DNA from: Cellulomonas shaoxiangyii
Lineage (GTDB): Bacteria > Actinomycetota > Actinomycetes > Actinomycetales > Cellulomonadaceae
DNA length: 64,000 bases
Direction of reading: 5' to 3'
Assembly: GCF_004798685.1 (NCBI RefSeq)
Contig: NZ_CP039291.1
Location: 868,001-932,000 of the forward strand
The translations under genes and the position numbers were made by a program. The notes under the pieces were generated by a model that made no database searches, had not been told where the DNA came from, and saw only the letters and a program-made list of their open reading frames with translations. Positions within the stretch are counted from its first letter, which is position 1, and each line of letters opens with the position of its first letter. Shown one piece after another: positions 35,568 to 47,113 of this stretch.

Positions 35568-38254
35568 CCATCACGACCCCGAACCCGCGCACCGGTGGGC
35601 GCGCCGACGCGGTCACGCCGCTCGTCCCGGCGGCCCCGCCGGTCGACGTGCCGGAGCCGGAGGCGACCGTCACGTTCACGATCGACGGCCTGGAGACGAC
35701 CGTGCCGAAGGGCACGCTCGTCATCCGCGCCGCCGAGCGCCTCGGCATCCAGATCCCGCGGTTCTGCGACCACCCGCTGCTCGCGCCCGCCGGCGCGTGC
35801 CGCCAGTGCCTGGTCGAGGTGTGGGCGCCCGGCCGGGACGGCAACGTCGCGAAGATGCCGAAGCCGCAGGCCTCCTGCACCCTCGAGGCCACGCCCGGCA
35901 TGCAGGTGAAGACGCAGCACACGTCGCCCGAGGCGGACAAGGCCCAGCACGGCGTCATGGAGCTGCTGCTCATCAACCACCCCCTCGACTGCCCGGTCTG
36001 CGACAAGGGCGGCGAGTGCCCCCTGCAGAACCAGGCGATGAGCAACGGGCGCACCGCGACGCGGTTCGTCGACGTCAAGCGCACGTTCCCCAAGCCCATC
36101 GCGGTCTCGACGCAGGTGCTGCTCGACCGGGAGCGGTGCGTGCTGTGCCAGCGCTGCACCCGGTTCTCCGAGGAGGTCGCCGGCGACGTCTGGATCGACC
36201 TGCAGAAGCGCGGGGCCCAGCAGCAGATCGGGACGTTCGACACCGACGTCCTCGGCTTCGCGGGGGAGACGCCCGTCGGCGCGGCGACGCTCGACACGAG
36301 CGGCCGGCCGTTCTCGTCCTACTTCTCCGGGAACACCGTGCAGATCTGCCCGGTCGGCGCGCTGACGTCGGCCGCGTACCGGTTCCGCGCGCGGCCGTTC
36401 GACCTGGTGTCGACGCCCGGCATCGCCGAGCACGACAGCAACGGGTCCGCCATCCGCGTCGACCACCGCCGCGGCGTCGTGCTGCGCCGGCTGGCGGGCG
36501 AGGACCCGACCGTCAACCAGGAGTGGGTCACCGACAAGGACCGCTTCGCGTTCCGCTGGCAGTCCGCGGCCGACCGTCTCACGACCCCGATGGTGCGCCG
36601 CCGGCTCGCCGACGGCGTGCGCGGCCCGCTCGAGCCGTGCAGCTGGTCCGAGGCGCTCGACACGGCGGCCGTCGGCCTGCAGGCCGCGGTCGCGGCCGGC
36701 GCGGGCGTCGGCGTGCTGCCCGGCGGGCGGCTCACGCTCGAGGACGCGTACGCGTACGCCAAGCTGGCGCGCGTCGCGCTGCGCACGAACGACGTCGACC
36801 ACCGGTCCCGCCCGCACTCGGCGGAGGAGGAGGCGTTCCTCGGCCACGTCGTCGCGGGGCGCACGCTCGCCGTGACGTTCGCGGACCTCGTGGCCGCGCC
36901 GACCGTCCTGTGCGTCGCGTACGAGCCCGAGGAGGAAGGCGGCATCGTCTTCCTGCGGCTGCGCGACCGGGTCGTCGCCGGCCGCACCCGCGTGCTGTCG
37001 GTGGCCGCGGTCGCGAGCCGCGGCCTCGAGCGGCTCGCCGCCACGCTGCTGCCCGCCGCCCCCGGCACGGAGCCCGAGGTCGTCGACGCGCTCGACCCGT
37101 CGGCGGGCGAGGCGCTGCTGGCCGACGCCGCGACGGCGCTGGCCGAGCCGGGCGCCGTCGTGCTCGTCGGCGAGCGGGCCGCCGAGGTGCCCGGCCTGCT
37201 GTCGGCGGTGCTGCGGCTCACCGAGCGGACGGGTGCGCGTCTCGCGTGGGTCCCGCGCCGTGCGGGCGAGCGTGGCGCCGTCGAGGCCGGCACGCTCCCG
37301 AGCCTGCTCCCCGGGGGGCGCCCCGTCGCCGACTCCGCGGCCCGCGTCGACATGGCCGCGGTGTGGGGCGTCGACGACCTGCCGGCCACGCCCGGCCGCA
37401 GCGCCGACCAGCTCCTCGCGGCGGCCGCCGAGGGTCACCTCGGCGCCCTCGTGGTGGGCGGCGTCGACCCGGCGGACCACGCCGACCCGCGGCTGGCCCG
37501 GGCGGCCCTCGACGCCGTGCCGTTCCTCGTCTCGCTCGAGGTGCGCGCCTCGGAGGTGACCGACCGCGCGGACGTCGTCCTGCCGGTCGCGCCCCCGGTC
37601 GAGAAGCCCGGCACGTTCGTGACCTGGGAGGGGCGCCCGCGCCCGTTCGGCCAGGCGCTGGCCAGCACGGCGCTGGCGGACCACCGCGTGCTCGACCGTC
37701 TCGCCGACGCGCTCGGCGTCGAGCTCGGCACCGGGTCGCTCGCCGCGGTGCACGCCGAGCTCGACCAGCTCGGCGGCTGGGACGGCGCGCGCGTCCCCGC
37801 GCCGGACGTCGACGTCGCGGAGCCGCCCGCGGTCCCGCCGGGGCACGCGGTGCTCGCCACGTGGCACCAGCTGCTCGACGGCGGCCGCCTGCAGGACGGT
37901 GAGCCGTACCTCGCGGGCACGGCCAAGCAGCCGCTGGCGCGCGTGTCCGCCACCACGGCGGCGGCCGCCCGGGTGGTCGACGGCGGGCAGATCGAGGTCT
38001 CGACCGACCGCGGGGCCGTGCGGGTGCCGGTGCTCGTCGCCGACATGCCGGACCACGTGGTGTGGCTGCCGACGAACGCCCGCGGCTGCGCGGTGCGCGA
38101 CGTGCTCGGCGCCGGCGCCGGAACGGTCGTGCGCCTCGCGCCGGCCGCGGACGTCGACGTCCGGCCGGTCGCCGCACCGTCCACCGGCCCGCTGACGGGC
38201 GACACCGCGGAGGCCGTGTCCGGCGTCCGCATCGACGAGGGGGAGCGCGCATGA
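35564..38254 (+). CDS. nuoG: NADH-quinone oxidoreductase subunit G
   Basis: 896 residues. The N-terminal ferredoxin-like region supplies N1b ([19 protein letters not shown] plus the Cys of ASCTLEAT), N5 ([18 protein letters not shown]) and N4 ([12 protein letters not shown] with CPVGALTS). The molybdopterin-oxidoreductase-like C-terminal half no longer has a cofactor role in this family. Ala/Val-rich stretches in the second half make it longer than many homologues. Clusters relay electrons from NuoF to NuoI. Confidence 0.98.
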
Positions 38255-39627
38255 GCCCGCTGCTGTCCGCGGCCGTCGGCGACGGCGCCCAGGTGGGCGT
38301 CAGCGCCGACTTCAGCCAGGACGTGTTCTGGGTGTGGCTGCTCAAGGCCGTCGCGATCATCGTCTTCCTGCTGACGAGCGTGCTCATCGCCATCTGGTTC
38401 GAGCGCAAGGTCGTCGCCCGCATGCAGGTGCGGCCCGGGCCCAACGTGCACGGCCCGTTCGGCCTGCTGCAGTCGCTCGCCGACGCGATGAAGCTCCTGG
38501 TCAAGGAGGACGTCACCGTCAAGGCGGCCGACAAGCTCGTCTACATCGTCGCGCCGATGATCGCGGTGTTCTGCTCGCTGCTCACCTTCGCGGTCATCCC
38601 GTTCGGGCCCGAGGTCAGCATCTTCGGGGTGCTCACGCCGCTGCAGCTCACGGACTTCCCGGTCGCGGTGCTGTACATCCTCGCGTGCGCCGCCGTCGGG
38701 GTGTACGGGATCGTGCTCGGCGGCTGGTCCTCGAACTCGACGTACCCGCTGCTCGGCGGGGTGCGCTCCACGGCGCAGGTCATCTCCTACGAGCTCGCGA
38801 TGGGCCTGTCCCTGGTCAGCGTGTTCATCATGGCGGGGTCGATGTCGACGTCGCAGATCGTCGACTCCCAGACCCAGGTCTGGTGGTTCCTGCCGCTGCT
38901 GCCGGCGTTCGTCATCTACCTGATCTCGATGGTCGGCGAGACGAACCGGCTGCCGTTCGACCTCCCCGAGGCCGAGGGCGAGCTCGTGTCCGGCTACATG
39001 ACCGAGTACTCGTCCATGAAGTTCGCCTGGTTCTTCCTGGCCGAGTACATCAACATGCTCAACGTGTCGGCGGTCGCCACGACGCTGTTCTTCGGCGGCT
39101 GGCGCGCCCCGTGGCCGCTGTCGGCCATCGGCGACGGCGTGCTCAACACCGGCTGGTGGCCGGTGCTGTGGTTCCTCGCCAAGGTGTGGTTCTTCATGTT
39201 CGTGTTCGTGTGGATCCGCGGGTCCGTCCTGCGCTTCCGCTACGACCAGTTCATGAAGATCGGCTGGAAGGTGCTCATCCCCGCCGCGCTCGTGTGGGTC
39301 GTGGCGGTGACGCTGGTCCAGGCGCTGCGTCAGCTGTGGGACGTCGACCTGCGCACGACGCTGTTCGTGCTGGCGGGCCTCGTGCTCGTCGGGCTCGTGG
39401 TGTCGTTCCTGGTGCCGGAGAAGAAGCCCGCGCCCCCGCCGGAGCCCGAGCCGTTCGACCCGTTCGCCGACGGCTACCCCGTGCCGCCGCTTCCGGGGCA
39501 GGTGCTGCCGCCGTCGCCCCGTGCGCAGCGCCGGCTCGCCGCGACCGCGACGGATGCGGACACGTCGCCCCCGCCGCTGCAAGGACCGTCCGGACCCGAG
39601 ACCCCGCTGGAGGTGCGCGGTGGCTGA
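38251..39627 (+). CDS. nuoH: NADH-quinone oxidoreductase subunit H
   Basis: 458 residues with about eight membrane helices. NuoH forms the quinone tunnel where the arms meet. Signatures include [28 protein letters not shown] (residues split here only for reading) and [19 protein letters not shown]. The last 60 residues are Pro/Glu-rich ([16 protein letters not shown]) and cytosolic, a lineage-specific tail. It overlaps nuoG by 4 bp and nuoI by 8 bp. Confidence 0.97.
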   Translation: MSPLLSAAVGDGAQVGVSADFSQDVFWVWLLKAVAIIVFLLTSVLIAIWFERKVVARMQVRPGPNVHGPFGLLQSLADAMKLLVKEDVTVKAADKLVYIVAPMIAVFCSLLTFAVIPFGPEVSIFGVLTPLQLTDFPVAVLYILACAAVGVYGIVLGGWSSNSTYPLLGGVRSTAQVISYELAMGLSLVSVFIMAGSMSTSQIVDSQTQVWWFLPLLPAFVIYLISMVGETNRLPFDLPEAEGELVSGYMTEYSSMKFAWFFLAEYINMLNVSAVATTLFFGGWRAPWPLSAIGDGVLNTGWWPVLWFLAKVWFFMFVFVWIRGSVLRFRYDQFMKIGWKVLIPAALVWVVAVTLVQALRQLWDVDLRTTLFVLAGLVLVGLVVSFLVPEKKPAPPPEPEPFDPFADGYPVPPLPGQVLPPSPRAQRRLAATATDADTSPPPLQGPSGPETPLEVRGG

Positions 39628-40417
39628 GCGCGAGAAGAAGTCGGCCGGTGACGCCGGGCGTGCCGGTCGCGACGTCGAGCGCGCGCCGCGCGGCGGCGAG
39701 GTCGACCGGCCCGCCGAGGGCTACGAGTCGCTGATCGAGAAGCGCTCCGGCCTGGCCGAGCTGCTCGCCCCGGTGGGCGGGTTCGGCGTGACGCTGTCGA
39801 ACATGTTCCGTCCGACCGTGACGGAGCAGTACCCGCGGGAGCAGGCGCCGACCAAGCCCCGCTACCACGGGCGCCACCAGCTCAACCGGTACCCCGACGG
39901 GCTCGAGAAGTGCATCGGGTGCGAGCTGTGCGCGTGGGCGTGCCCCGCGGACGCGATCTACGTCGAGGGCGGCGACAACACGCCCGACGCGCAGTTCTCG
40001 CCGGGGGAGCGGTACGGCCGCGTCTACCAGATCAACTACCTGCGCTGCATCTTCTGCGGCCTGTGCATCGAGGCGTGCCCGACGCGCGCCCTGACGATGA
40101 CGAACGAGTACGAGCTCGGCGGGCCGACGCGCGCGGGCATGATCTGGGAGAAGCAGGACCTGCTCGCACCGCTGCGCTCCGGCCAGCTCGCGAGCCCGCA
40201 CCCCATGGCCGAGGGCACGACGGACACCGACTACTACCGCGGCGAGGTCACGGGCGTGACCGAGGACCAGGTGGCGTGGGTCGCCGAGCACCGCCCCGAC
40301 GACCCGACGCTGCCCGCCAACGCGGCGCAGGGCGCCACCGTGCCGGACCTCGGCGAGACGCGCCTCGCGCAGGCCGCGATCACGGCGGCGGCCCGCCGCC
40401 AGGGGGGTGCCCGATGA
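39620..40417 (+). CDS. nuoI: NADH-quinone oxidoreductase subunit I
   Basis: 265 residues from a GTG at 39620 inside the nuoH end. NuoI carries N6a and N6b: [12 protein letters not shown] and [12 protein letters not shown] are the two complete [4Fe-4S] motifs. An N-terminal polar segment of about 45 residues and a C-terminal region past residue 195 extend the core. It passes electrons to N2 on NuoB. The stop overlaps nuoJ by 4 bp. Confidence 0.98.
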   Translation: MAEREKKSAGDAGRAGRDVERAPRGGEVDRPAEGYESLIEKRSGLAELLAPVGGFGVTLSNMFRPTVTEQYPREQAPTKPRYHGRHQLNRYPDGLEKCIGCELCAWACPADAIYVEGGDNTPDAQFSPGERYGRVYQINYLRCIFCGLCIEACPTRALTMTNEYELGGPTRAGMIWEKQDLLAPLRSGQLASPHPMAEGTTDTDYYRGEVTGVTEDQVAWVAEHRPDDPTLPANAAQGATVPDLGETRLAQAAITAAARRQGGAR

Positions 40418-41421
40418 CCGGCGCGCTCCTCACGGTGCTCCCCGCGGCCCTCGAGGAGACGGGCCGCACGACGACCGCCGAGGCGGTCCTGTTCTGGGTG
40501 CTCGCGCCGATCATGGTGCTCGCCGCGCTGGGCCTGCTGTTCGCGCGCAAGACCGTGCACGCGGCGCTCGCGATCATCGTCGTGATGATCTCGCTGGCGT
40601 TCCTCTACGTCGCGCAGGACGCGGTGTTCCTCGGCGTCGCGCAGGTGGTCGTCTACACCGGCGCCGTGATGATGCTGTTCCTGTTCGTCCTCATGCTCGT
40701 GGGCGTCGACCGGTCCGACTCGCTCGTGGAGACCATCCGCGGGCAGCGGTGGATCGGGGTGCTCGCGGGGGTCGGGCTCGGTGTGGTGCTCGCCGGCGTC
40801 GTGGGCCGCGCGGCGTACGCGCCGGCGGCCGGTCTCGCGGAGGCCAACGCGGCGTCGAACCCCGTGGGGGTCGCCCGGCTCGTGTTCGGCCAGCACGTGC
40901 TCGCCTTCGAGGTGGTCGGCTGCCTGCTCGTCGTCGCCGCGCTCGGCGCCCTCGTGCTGACGCACCGCCGCCGCCTGACGCCGCTCGTCGGCCAGCGCGA
41001 GCTCGCCCAGCGCCGCGTCCGCGAGGGCGGCAGCCTCGTGCCGCTGCCCGCCCCCGGCGTGTACGCACGGCACAACGCGATGGACGTCCCGGCCCTCGGG
41101 CCCGACGGCCGTCCGCTCGAGCAGTCGGTGCCGCGTGTGCTGCGCGTGCGCGGCCAGGAGGCGGACGCGCGCGAGTACGCCGCCCGCATCGACCGCGTGC
41201 TCGCGGGCGGCTGGGCCAACGGCGCCGGGTCGTTCACGTCCGCCACGGGGGACGGGCCGCCGACCGGCGGCCGGGACCTCGCCGTGCACGCCGCGGGCCA
41301 GGAGGACGCCCCGCAGGACGCGCCGGGTGGCGCCGACGGGGCGGACGAGTCGAGTGCGGCCAGCGCGGACGCGCACACCGCCGACGGGGACGAGATGCGC
41401 GACGAGGAGGTCGTCCGGTGA
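40414..41421 (+). CDS. nuoJ: NADH-quinone oxidoreductase subunit J with long acidic tail
   Basis: 335 residues. Five membrane helices lie within the first 185 residues, including the conserved [20 protein letters not shown] and [19 protein letters not shown]. The remaining roughly 150 residues are hydrophilic and Ala/Asp/Gly-rich toward the end, so probably a disordered cytosolic tail. NuoJ lies beside NuoA and NuoK in the membrane arm. It overlaps nuoK by 4 bp. Confidence 0.96.
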   Translation: MTGALLTVLPAALEETGRTTTAEAVLFWVLAPIMVLAALGLLFARKTVHAALAIIVVMISLAFLYVAQDAVFLGVAQVVVYTGAVMMLFLFVLMLVGVDRSDSLVETIRGQRWIGVLAGVGLGVVLAGVVGRAAYAPAAGLAEANAASNPVGVARLVFGQHVLAFEVVGCLLVVAALGALVLTHRRRLTPLVGQRELAQRRVREGGSLVPLPAPGVYARHNAMDVPALGPDGRPLEQSVPRVLRVRGQEADAREYAARIDRVLAGGWANGAGSFTSATGDGPPTGGRDLAVHAAGQEDAPQDAPGGADGADESSAASADAHTADGDEMRDEEVVR

Positions 41422-41717
41422 GCCTCACCCACTACCTCGTGCTGGCTGCGATCCTCTTCGCGATCGGCGCGACCACCGTCCTGCTGCGGCGCAACGCGAT
41501 CGTCGTGTTCATGGGCGTCGAGCTCATGCTCAACTCCACGAACCTGCTGCTCGTGACGTTCTCGCGGTACCACGGGAACCTCACGGGCCAGGTGCTGGCA
41601 TTCTTCGTCATGGTCGTCGCGGCGGCCGAGGTGGTCGTGGGTCTCGCGATCATCGTGTCGATCTTCCGGACCCGACGCTCGGCCTCGGTCGACGACGTCA
41701 ACCTGCTGAAGAGCTGA
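41418..41717 (+). CDS. nuoK: NADH-quinone oxidoreductase subunit K
   Basis: 99 residues, three membrane helices, the usual length. The conserved membrane Glu needed for proton translocation is in [18 protein letters not shown], and a second Glu occurs in [18 protein letters not shown] start overlaps the nuoJ stop. nuoL follows after 10 bp. Confidence 0.98.
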   Translation: MSLTHYLVLAAILFAIGATTVLLRRNAIVVFMGVELMLNSTNLLLVTFSRYHGNLTGQVLAFFVMVVAAAEVVVGLAIIVSIFRTRRSASVDDVNLLKS

Positions 41718-41727
41718 GGGGCGGCAC

Positions 41728-43707
41728 GTGCACACCCTGATGTCCCTGACGACGCCTGCCGTCGTGACGGCCGCCGACGCGGCGGTGGCCGCGGAGCCCT
41801 GGGCCGGCGCCCGCGCCGCCGCCTGGCTCGTCGTCGTGCCGCTCGTGTCCGCCGCCGTGCTCCTGCTGCTCGGCCGCCGCGCCGACCGCTGGGGCCACTG
41901 GCTCGGCGTCCTCGCGTCGGCCGCGTCCTTCGTCGTCGCGCTCGTCGTGACCCTCGGCCTGCTCGGCCTGCCCGCGGGGCAGCGCGTGCAGGACGTGACC
42001 CTCGGCACGTGGGTCGACGCGGGCGCGCTGACCGTCGACGCCGGGTTGCGCGTCGACCCGCTCGCGATGACGTTCGTGCTGCTCGTGACGTTCGTCGGCA
42101 CGCTGATCCACGTCTACTCCGTGGCGTACATGGAGCACGACGTCGACCGCCGGCGGTTCTTCGCCTACCTCAACCTCTTCGTCGCGGCGATGCTCCTGCT
42201 GGTGCTCGCCGACTCCTACCTGCTGCTGTTCGTCGGGTGGGAGGGCGTCGGCCTGGCGTCGTACCTGCTGATCGGCTTCTGGAACCACCACACCCCGTAC
42301 GCGGTGGCCGCGAAGAAGGCGTTCGTCGCCAACCGCGTCGGCGACGTCGGGCTCATCCTCGCGATGGGACTGATGTTCACGACGTTCGGCAGCCTGGACT
42401 TCGGCACGGTGAACGCCGGCGTCGCGCAGGCGAGCGAGGGCACGCTCACGCTCATCGGCCTCGCGCTGCTGCTGGCCGCGTGCGGCAAGTCGGCGCAGTT
42501 CCCGCTGCAGTCCTGGCTCGGCGACGCGATGGCCGGCCCGACGCCCGTCTCCGCGCTCATCCACGCCGCCACGATGGTGACGGCGGGCGTGTACCTGATC
42601 ATCCGCTCCGGCGCGATCTACACCGCGGCGCCGACGGCCCAGCTGGTCGTCGCGGTCGTCGGCGCGATCACGCTGCTCTTCGGTGCGATCGTCGGCTGCG
42701 CGAAGGACGACATCAAGAAGGCGCTCGCCGCCTCGACGATGTCGCAGATCGGCTACATGGTGCTCGCCGCGGGGCTCGGGCCCATCGGGTACGCGTTCGC
42801 GATCTTCCACCTCGTCACGCACGGCTTCTTCAAGGCCGGCATGTTCCTCGGGGCGGGGTCGGTCATGCACGGCATGGACGACCAGGTCGACATGCGCCGC
42901 TTCGGGGGCCTCGGTCGGTACATGAAGATCACGTACCTCACGTTCATGGCCGGCTGGCTCGCGATCCTCGGGATCCCGCCGTTCGCCGGCTTCTGGAGCA
43001 AGGACAAGATCATCGAGGCGGCGTTCGTGCCGGTCGACGGCGAGCCGTGGCGCGCGTGGGTCTTCGGCGGCGTCGCGCTGCTGGGCGCCGGGATCACCGC
43101 GTTCTACATGTCCCGGCTGTTCTTCCTCACGTTCGAGGGGCAGAAGCGCTGGTCGCGGAAGCGCGACGGGTCGGCGCAGCACCCGCACGAGTCCCCGCTG
43201 CTCATGACCGTGCCGATGGTCGTGCTGGCGGTCGGCTCGGTGGGTCTCGGGTGGCTGCTGTCGAGCAGGGGCTTCGTCGAGTGGCTCGAGCCGTCGGTCG
43301 GGCACGCCGAGCACCACGACCCGGTGCTGCCGATCCCGGTCATCGTCGGTGCGACGCTCGCCGCGGTGGTCATCGGGCTCGTGCTCGCCTGGCGCCTCTA
43401 CGCGATCGGGCAGGTCCCGGTGGAGCCGCCGCGCGGCACCGCGGTCACCCTCGCGGCGCGCAAGGACCTCTACCAGGACGTCGTCAACGACGCCGTCCTG
43501 GTCGAGCCCGGCCGCTACCTCACGCGCTCGCTCGTGTACGGCGACAAGGCGGTGGTCGACAACGCGGCGACCGGCCTGGGTCACGCCACGGTCGCCGTCG
43601 GGGACGCGGTGCGCCGCGTGCAGAACGGGTACGCCCGGTCCTACGCCGCGTCGATGCTCATCGGGCTCGTGGCGCTCACGGTCGTCGTCCTTGCCGTGCG
43701 CGGCTGA
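41728..43707 (+). CDS. nuoL: NADH-quinone oxidoreductase subunit L
   Basis: 659 residues from a GTG at 41728 behind GAGGGG; an in-frame ATG four codons later is an alternative. It is an antiporter-like subunit with the long lateral helix at its C-terminus. Signatures are [18 protein letters not shown], the discontinuous-helix region [20 protein letters not shown], and [17 protein letters not shown]. The conserved Glu of GWEGVG and Lys residues such as [11 protein letters not shown] belong to the proton path. Confidence 0.98.
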   Translation: MHTLMSLTTPAVVTAADAAVAAEPWAGARAAAWLVVVPLVSAAVLLLLGRRADRWGHWLGVLASAASFVVALVVTLGLLGLPAGQRVQDVTLGTWVDAGALTVDAGLRVDPLAMTFVLLVTFVGTLIHVYSVAYMEHDVDRRRFFAYLNLFVAAMLLLVLADSYLLLFVGWEGVGLASYLLIGFWNHHTPYAVAAKKAFVANRVGDVGLILAMGLMFTTFGSLDFGTVNAGVAQASEGTLTLIGLALLLAACGKSAQFPLQSWLGDAMAGPTPVSALIHAATMVTAGVYLIIRSGAIYTAAPTAQLVVAVVGAITLLFGAIVGCAKDDIKKALAASTMSQIGYMVLAAGLGPIGYAFAIFHLVTHGFFKAGMFLGAGSVMHGMDDQVDMRRFGGLGRYMKITYLTFMAGWLAILGIPPFAGFWSKDKIIEAAFVPVDGEPWRAWVFGGVALLGAGITAFYMSRLFFLTFEGQKRWSRKRDGSAQHPHESPLLMTVPMVVLAVGSVGLGWLLSSRGFVEWLEPSVGHAEHHDPVLPIPVIVGATLAAVVIGLVLAWRLYAIGQVPVEPPRGTAVTLAARKDLYQDVVNDAVLVEPGRYLTRSLVYGDKAVVDNAATGLGHATVAVGDAVRRVQNGYARSYAASMLIGLVALTVVVLAVRG

Positions 43708-43725
43708 GGCGGAGGAGGCGGACAG

Positions 43726-45279
43726 ATGACGGACTTCCCCTGGCTCACCGCACTGGTGGTCCTGCCCGCGCTCGGCGCGGTCGCGCTGTGGGCGCTGCCC
43801 GCAGGCGCGCGCCGGCACAGCCGCACGATCGCGCTCGCGGTCACGCTCGCCGAGCTGCTGCTCGCCGCGGGCGCGTTCGGCGCGTTCGACACGGGTGCCG
43901 CCGGCACCCACCAGCTGGTCGAGACCTACCCGTGGATCCCGGCGTTCGGTGCCTCGTGGGCGCTCGGCGTCGACGGCGTCGGCCTGGCCCTGATCGCGAT
44001 GTCGGTCCTGCTGGTCCCGCTCGTCGTGCTCGCCGCCTGGCGGGAGCAGGGCTCGGGCGACGTGCCCACCGACCGGCTGCGGCACTACCTGGCGCTCGTC
44101 CTGCTGCTCGAGGCGTTCATCGTGCTCGTGTTCGCCGCGCGCGACGTCTTCCTGTTCTACGTCGTCTTCGAGGCGATGCTGATCCCCGTCTACTTCATGA
44201 TCGGCGGGTTCGGCGGGGCGCGGCGCCGGTACGCCGCGGTGAAGTTCCTGCTCTACTCGCTCGCCGGCGGGCTGGTCATGCTCATCGGCGTCATCGGCCT
44301 GTACCTGCAGGGGCCGGGCGGGCCGGAGGGCTTCCTCGTCGAGAACCTCGTCGGCCTCGACATCGCGCCGACGCTCGAGCGGTGGCTGTTCCTGTCGTTC
44401 TTCGTCGCGTTCGCGATCAAGGCGCCGATGTTCCCCGTGCACACGTGGCTGCCCGACGCGGCCGAGCAGGCGCCCGCCGGCACCTCGACGCTGCTCGTCG
44501 GCGTGCTCGACAAGGTCGGCACGTTCGGCATGCTCACGCTCTGCCTCCCGCTGTTCCCGTCGGCGTCGCGGTGGGCCGCCCCGGCCGTCATCGTGCTCGC
44601 CGTGGTGTCGGTGCTCTACGGCGCGCTGCTCGCGATCGGGCAGAAGGACCTCATGCGCCTGGTGGCGTACACCTCGGTGTCGCACTTCGGCTTCATCGTG
44701 CTGGGGATCTTCGCGTTCACGTCGACGTCGGTGGCCGGCTCGTCGTTCTACATGGTCAACCACGGGCTCTCGACCGGGGCGCTGTTCCTGCTCGTCGGCT
44801 TCCTCGCCGCGCGGCGCGGGTCGCAGCAGGTCGCGGACTTCGGCGGCCTGCAGAAGGTCGTGCCGGTGATGGCGGGGATGTTCCTCGTCGTCGGCCTCTC
44901 GGCGCTGTCGCTGCCGGGGCTGTCGACGTTCGTCAGCGAGATCCTCGTGCTCGTCGGCAGCTTCCCGCGGCACCCCCTCGCGGCCGCCGTGGCGACGCTC
45001 GGCGTCGTGCTCGCGGCCGTCTACGTGCTGTGGACCTACCAGCGCCTGTTCAACGGGCCCGTCCGGCCCGAGCTGGGGCAGATGCCGGAGGCGTCGGCGC
45101 GCGAGCGCTGGGTCGTCGGCCCCCTGATCGCCGCGATGCTCGTGCTCGGGTTCCTGCCCGGGCCCGCGCTCGCCCTCGTGCGGCCCCCCGCCGAGACGAC
45201 GCTCACGCAGGTGGGCGTCGAGGACGTCGAGCCCGACGTCCTCGTAGCCGAGCCCGCGTCCGAGGGGAGCGACCGGTGA
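43726..45279 (+). CDS. nuoM: NADH-quinone oxidoreductase subunit M
   Basis: 517 residues, 13-14 helices. Antiporter-like proton pump subunit. Conserved blocks are FYVVFEAMLIPVYFMIGGFG with the essential Glu, AIKAPMFPVHTWLPDAAEQA with the Lys, and KDLMRLVAYTSVSHFGFIV. ATG start with GGAGG upstream, 18 bp after nuoL. The stop overlaps the nuoN GTG by 4 bp. Confidence 0.98.
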   Translation: MTDFPWLTALVVLPALGAVALWALPAGARRHSRTIALAVTLAELLLAAGAFGAFDTGAAGTHQLVETYPWIPAFGASWALGVDGVGLALIAMSVLLVPLVVLAAWREQGSGDVPTDRLRHYLALVLLLEAFIVLVFAARDVFLFYVVFEAMLIPVYFMIGGFGGARRRYAAVKFLLYSLAGGLVMLIGVIGLYLQGPGGPEGFLVENLVGLDIAPTLERWLFLSFFVAFAIKAPMFPVHTWLPDAAEQAPAGTSTLLVGVLDKVGTFGMLTLCLPLFPSASRWAAPAVIVLAVVSVLYGALLAIGQKDLMRLVAYTSVSHFGFIVLGIFAFTSTSVAGSSFYMVNHGLSTGALFLLVGFLAARRGSQQVADFGGLQKVVPVMAGMFLVVGLSALSLPGLSTFVSEILVLVGSFPRHPLAAAVATLGVVLAAVYVLWTYQRLFNGPVRPELGQMPEASARERWVVGPLIAAMLVLGFLPGPALALVRPPAETTLTQVGVEDVEPDVLVAEPASEGSDR

Positions 45280-47021
45280 CCGCCTTCACCCCGCCCGACA
45301 TCGCCTGGGGCCCGCTGGTCCCCGTGCTCGTCGTCCTGCTGGCCGCCGTGGCCGGCGTGCTCGTCGAGGCGTTCGTGCCCGACCGGCTGCGCCGTCCCGT
45401 GCAGCTCGGCCTGAGCATCGCCGCGCTCGCCGGTGCGCTCGTCGCCGTCGCGGCCCTGTGGGGCGGCGTGCGCCGCACCGGCGGCACGGACGTGCTCGGC
45501 GGGTCCCTCGTCGTGGACGGGCCGACGCTCGTCCTGCAGGGCACGCTCGCGCTGCTCGCGCTGCTGTCCGTCCTGCTCTTCGCCGACCGGCTCACGGGCG
45601 GGGAGGACGCGTTCGCGCCGTCCGCCGCGGCCGTGCCCGGCTCGGACTACGAGGAGGTCGCGCGGCGCAAGGGGCTGCGGCAGACCGAGGTGTTCCCGCT
45701 CCTGCTCTTCGCGACCGGCGGGATGATGATCTTCCCCGCGACGGCCGACCTGCTGACGCTGTTCGTCGCGCTCGAGGTGCTGTCGCTGCCGCTCTACCTG
45801 CTCGCGGGTCTGGCCCGCCGGCGGCGCCTGCTCTCGCAGGAGGCGTCGATGAAGTACTTCCTGCTCGGCGCGTTCGCGTCCGCGATCATGCTGTTCGGCA
45901 TCGCGCTGCTCTACGGGTACAGCGGCTCGGTGCGGTTCGCCGACATCGCCGCCGCGACCAGCGCGCCGAGCGGCCTCGACGACCTGCTGCTCGTGGGCGC
46001 GGTGCTGCTGCTCGTCGGCCTGCTGTTCAAGGTCGGCGCGGTGCCGTTCCACATGTGGACGCCCGACGTCTACCAGGGCGCCCCCACGCCCGTCACCGCG
46101 TTCATGGCCGCGTGCACCAAGGTCGCCGCGTTCGGCGCCCTGCTGCGCGTGGTCTACGTGATGCTGCCCGGCATGTCGTGGGACCTCGAGGTCGTCCTGT
46201 GGGTCGTCGCGATCCTCACGATGGTCGTCGGGACCGTCGCGGCGCTCGTGCAGACCGACGTGAAGCGGCTGCTCGCGTACTCGTCCATCGCGCACGCGGG
46301 CTTCGTCCTGACGGGCGTCGTGGCGCTGGACCAGAGCGGCGTCACGGGCGTGCTCTTCTACCTGCTCGCGTACGGCGCGACGACGGTCGGCGCGTTCGGA
46401 CTCGTGACTCTCGTGCGTGAGCGCGGTGCGGGTGACGTCGACGGTGAGCCCGCCGTGCTCGGCGAGGCCACGCGCCTGTCGCAGTGGGCGGGCCTCGGCC
46501 GGTCGCACCCGGTGCTGGCCGTGACGTTCACGCTCTTCCTGCTCTCGTTCGCCGGCATCCCGCTCACGGCGGGCTTCACCGGCAAGTTCGCCGTCTTCAC
46601 GGCGGCCGTCGAGGGCGGGGCGTGGCCGCTCGCGCTCGTCGGGGTCCTGTCCTCCGTCGCCGCCGCGTTCTTCTACGTCCGCATCATCGTCCTGATGTTC
46701 TTCACGGAGGCCGCGGGCGCGGACGACGGCGGCTCCGCGCGGCCCGTCCCGGCGGCGGTCGGTGGCGGTGCCACCGCGGCCGGTGCCGCGGACGGCACGG
46801 CGGACGGCCCGGCGGACCCCGCACCGGTCGCGGCCACGGAGGCGGCCCCGGCCGCCGTCGCCACCGCGCAGGCGCCGGAGCGCGCCGGCACGACCGTGGT
46901 CGCCGGGGAGGGGCTGACGCTCGTCGCCGTCGGCGTGTGCGCCGTGCTGACGGTCGTGCTCGGCGTCGCACCGCAGCCCGTGCTCGACGCGATCGGCTCC
47001 GTGGCGGTGCTCCTGCCGTGA
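45276..47021 (+). CDS. nuoN: NADH-quinone oxidoreductase subunit N
   Basis: 581 residues, longer than the usual 480-530. Antiporter-like: FVALEVLSLPLYLLAGLAR carries the Glu, KVGAVPFHMWTPDVYQGAP the Lys, and KRLLAYSSIAHAGFVLTG the third helix block. An Ala/Gly/Thr-rich insert of about 70 residues separates the penultimate and last helices, and a polar loop occurs near residues 110-130. The ending VLGVAPQPVLDAIGSVAVLL is standard. Last gene of the nuo operon; no clear hairpin follows in the 92-bp gap. Confidence 0.97.
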   Translation: MTAFTPPDIAWGPLVPVLVVLLAAVAGVLVEAFVPDRLRRPVQLGLSIAALAGALVAVAALWGGVRRTGGTDVLGGSLVVDGPTLVLQGTLALLALLSVLLFADRLTGGEDAFAPSAAAVPGSDYEEVARRKGLRQTEVFPLLLFATGGMMIFPATADLLTLFVALEVLSLPLYLLAGLARRRRLLSQEASMKYFLLGAFASAIMLFGIALLYGYSGSVRFADIAAATSAPSGLDDLLLVGAVLLLVGLLFKVGAVPFHMWTPDVYQGAPTPVTAFMAACTKVAAFGALLRVVYVMLPGMSWDLEVVLWVVAILTMVVGTVAALVQTDVKRLLAYSSIAHAGFVLTGVVALDQSGVTGVLFYLLAYGATTVGAFGLVTLVRERGAGDVDGEPAVLGEATRLSQWAGLGRSHPVLAVTFTLFLLSFAGIPLTAGFTGKFAVFTAAVEGGAWPLALVGVLSSVAAAFFYVRIIVLMFFTEAAGADDGGSARPVPAAVGGGATAAGAADGTADGPADPAPVAATEAAPAAVATAQAPERAGTTVVAGEGLTLVAVGVCAVLTVVLGVAPQPVLDAIGSVAVLLP

Positions 47022-47101
47022 CGCGACGCCAGGGTGCCGGACGAATCGCCCGGAACCGGACGGGAGCGACGCCCCGTTCCGTGCGACGACGTGCGGACGG
47101 A

Positions 47102-47107
47102 TAGGTT
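47102..47107 (+). promoter_or_regulatory. Leaderless -10 element of polyprenyl synthase gene
   Basis: TAGGTT, 6 nt before the GTG at 47114, so this gene is probably also transcribed separately from nuo. Confidence 0.6.
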
Positions 47108-47113
47108 CGTCCC

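Noticed and set aside
41698..44973. A minus-strand open frame of 1091 codons opposite nuoK, nuoL and nuoM
   Set aside because: Composition is Arg/Glu/His/Asp-rich with no domain, and it mirrors well-conserved complex I genes. It is the usual open antisense frame of very GC-rich coding DNA.
42009..45275. Upstream part of a 1670-codon plus-strand frame ending with nuoN
   Set aside because: Only the last 582 codons (from GTG 45276) encode NuoN; the rest is a shifted reading of nuoL and nuoM.
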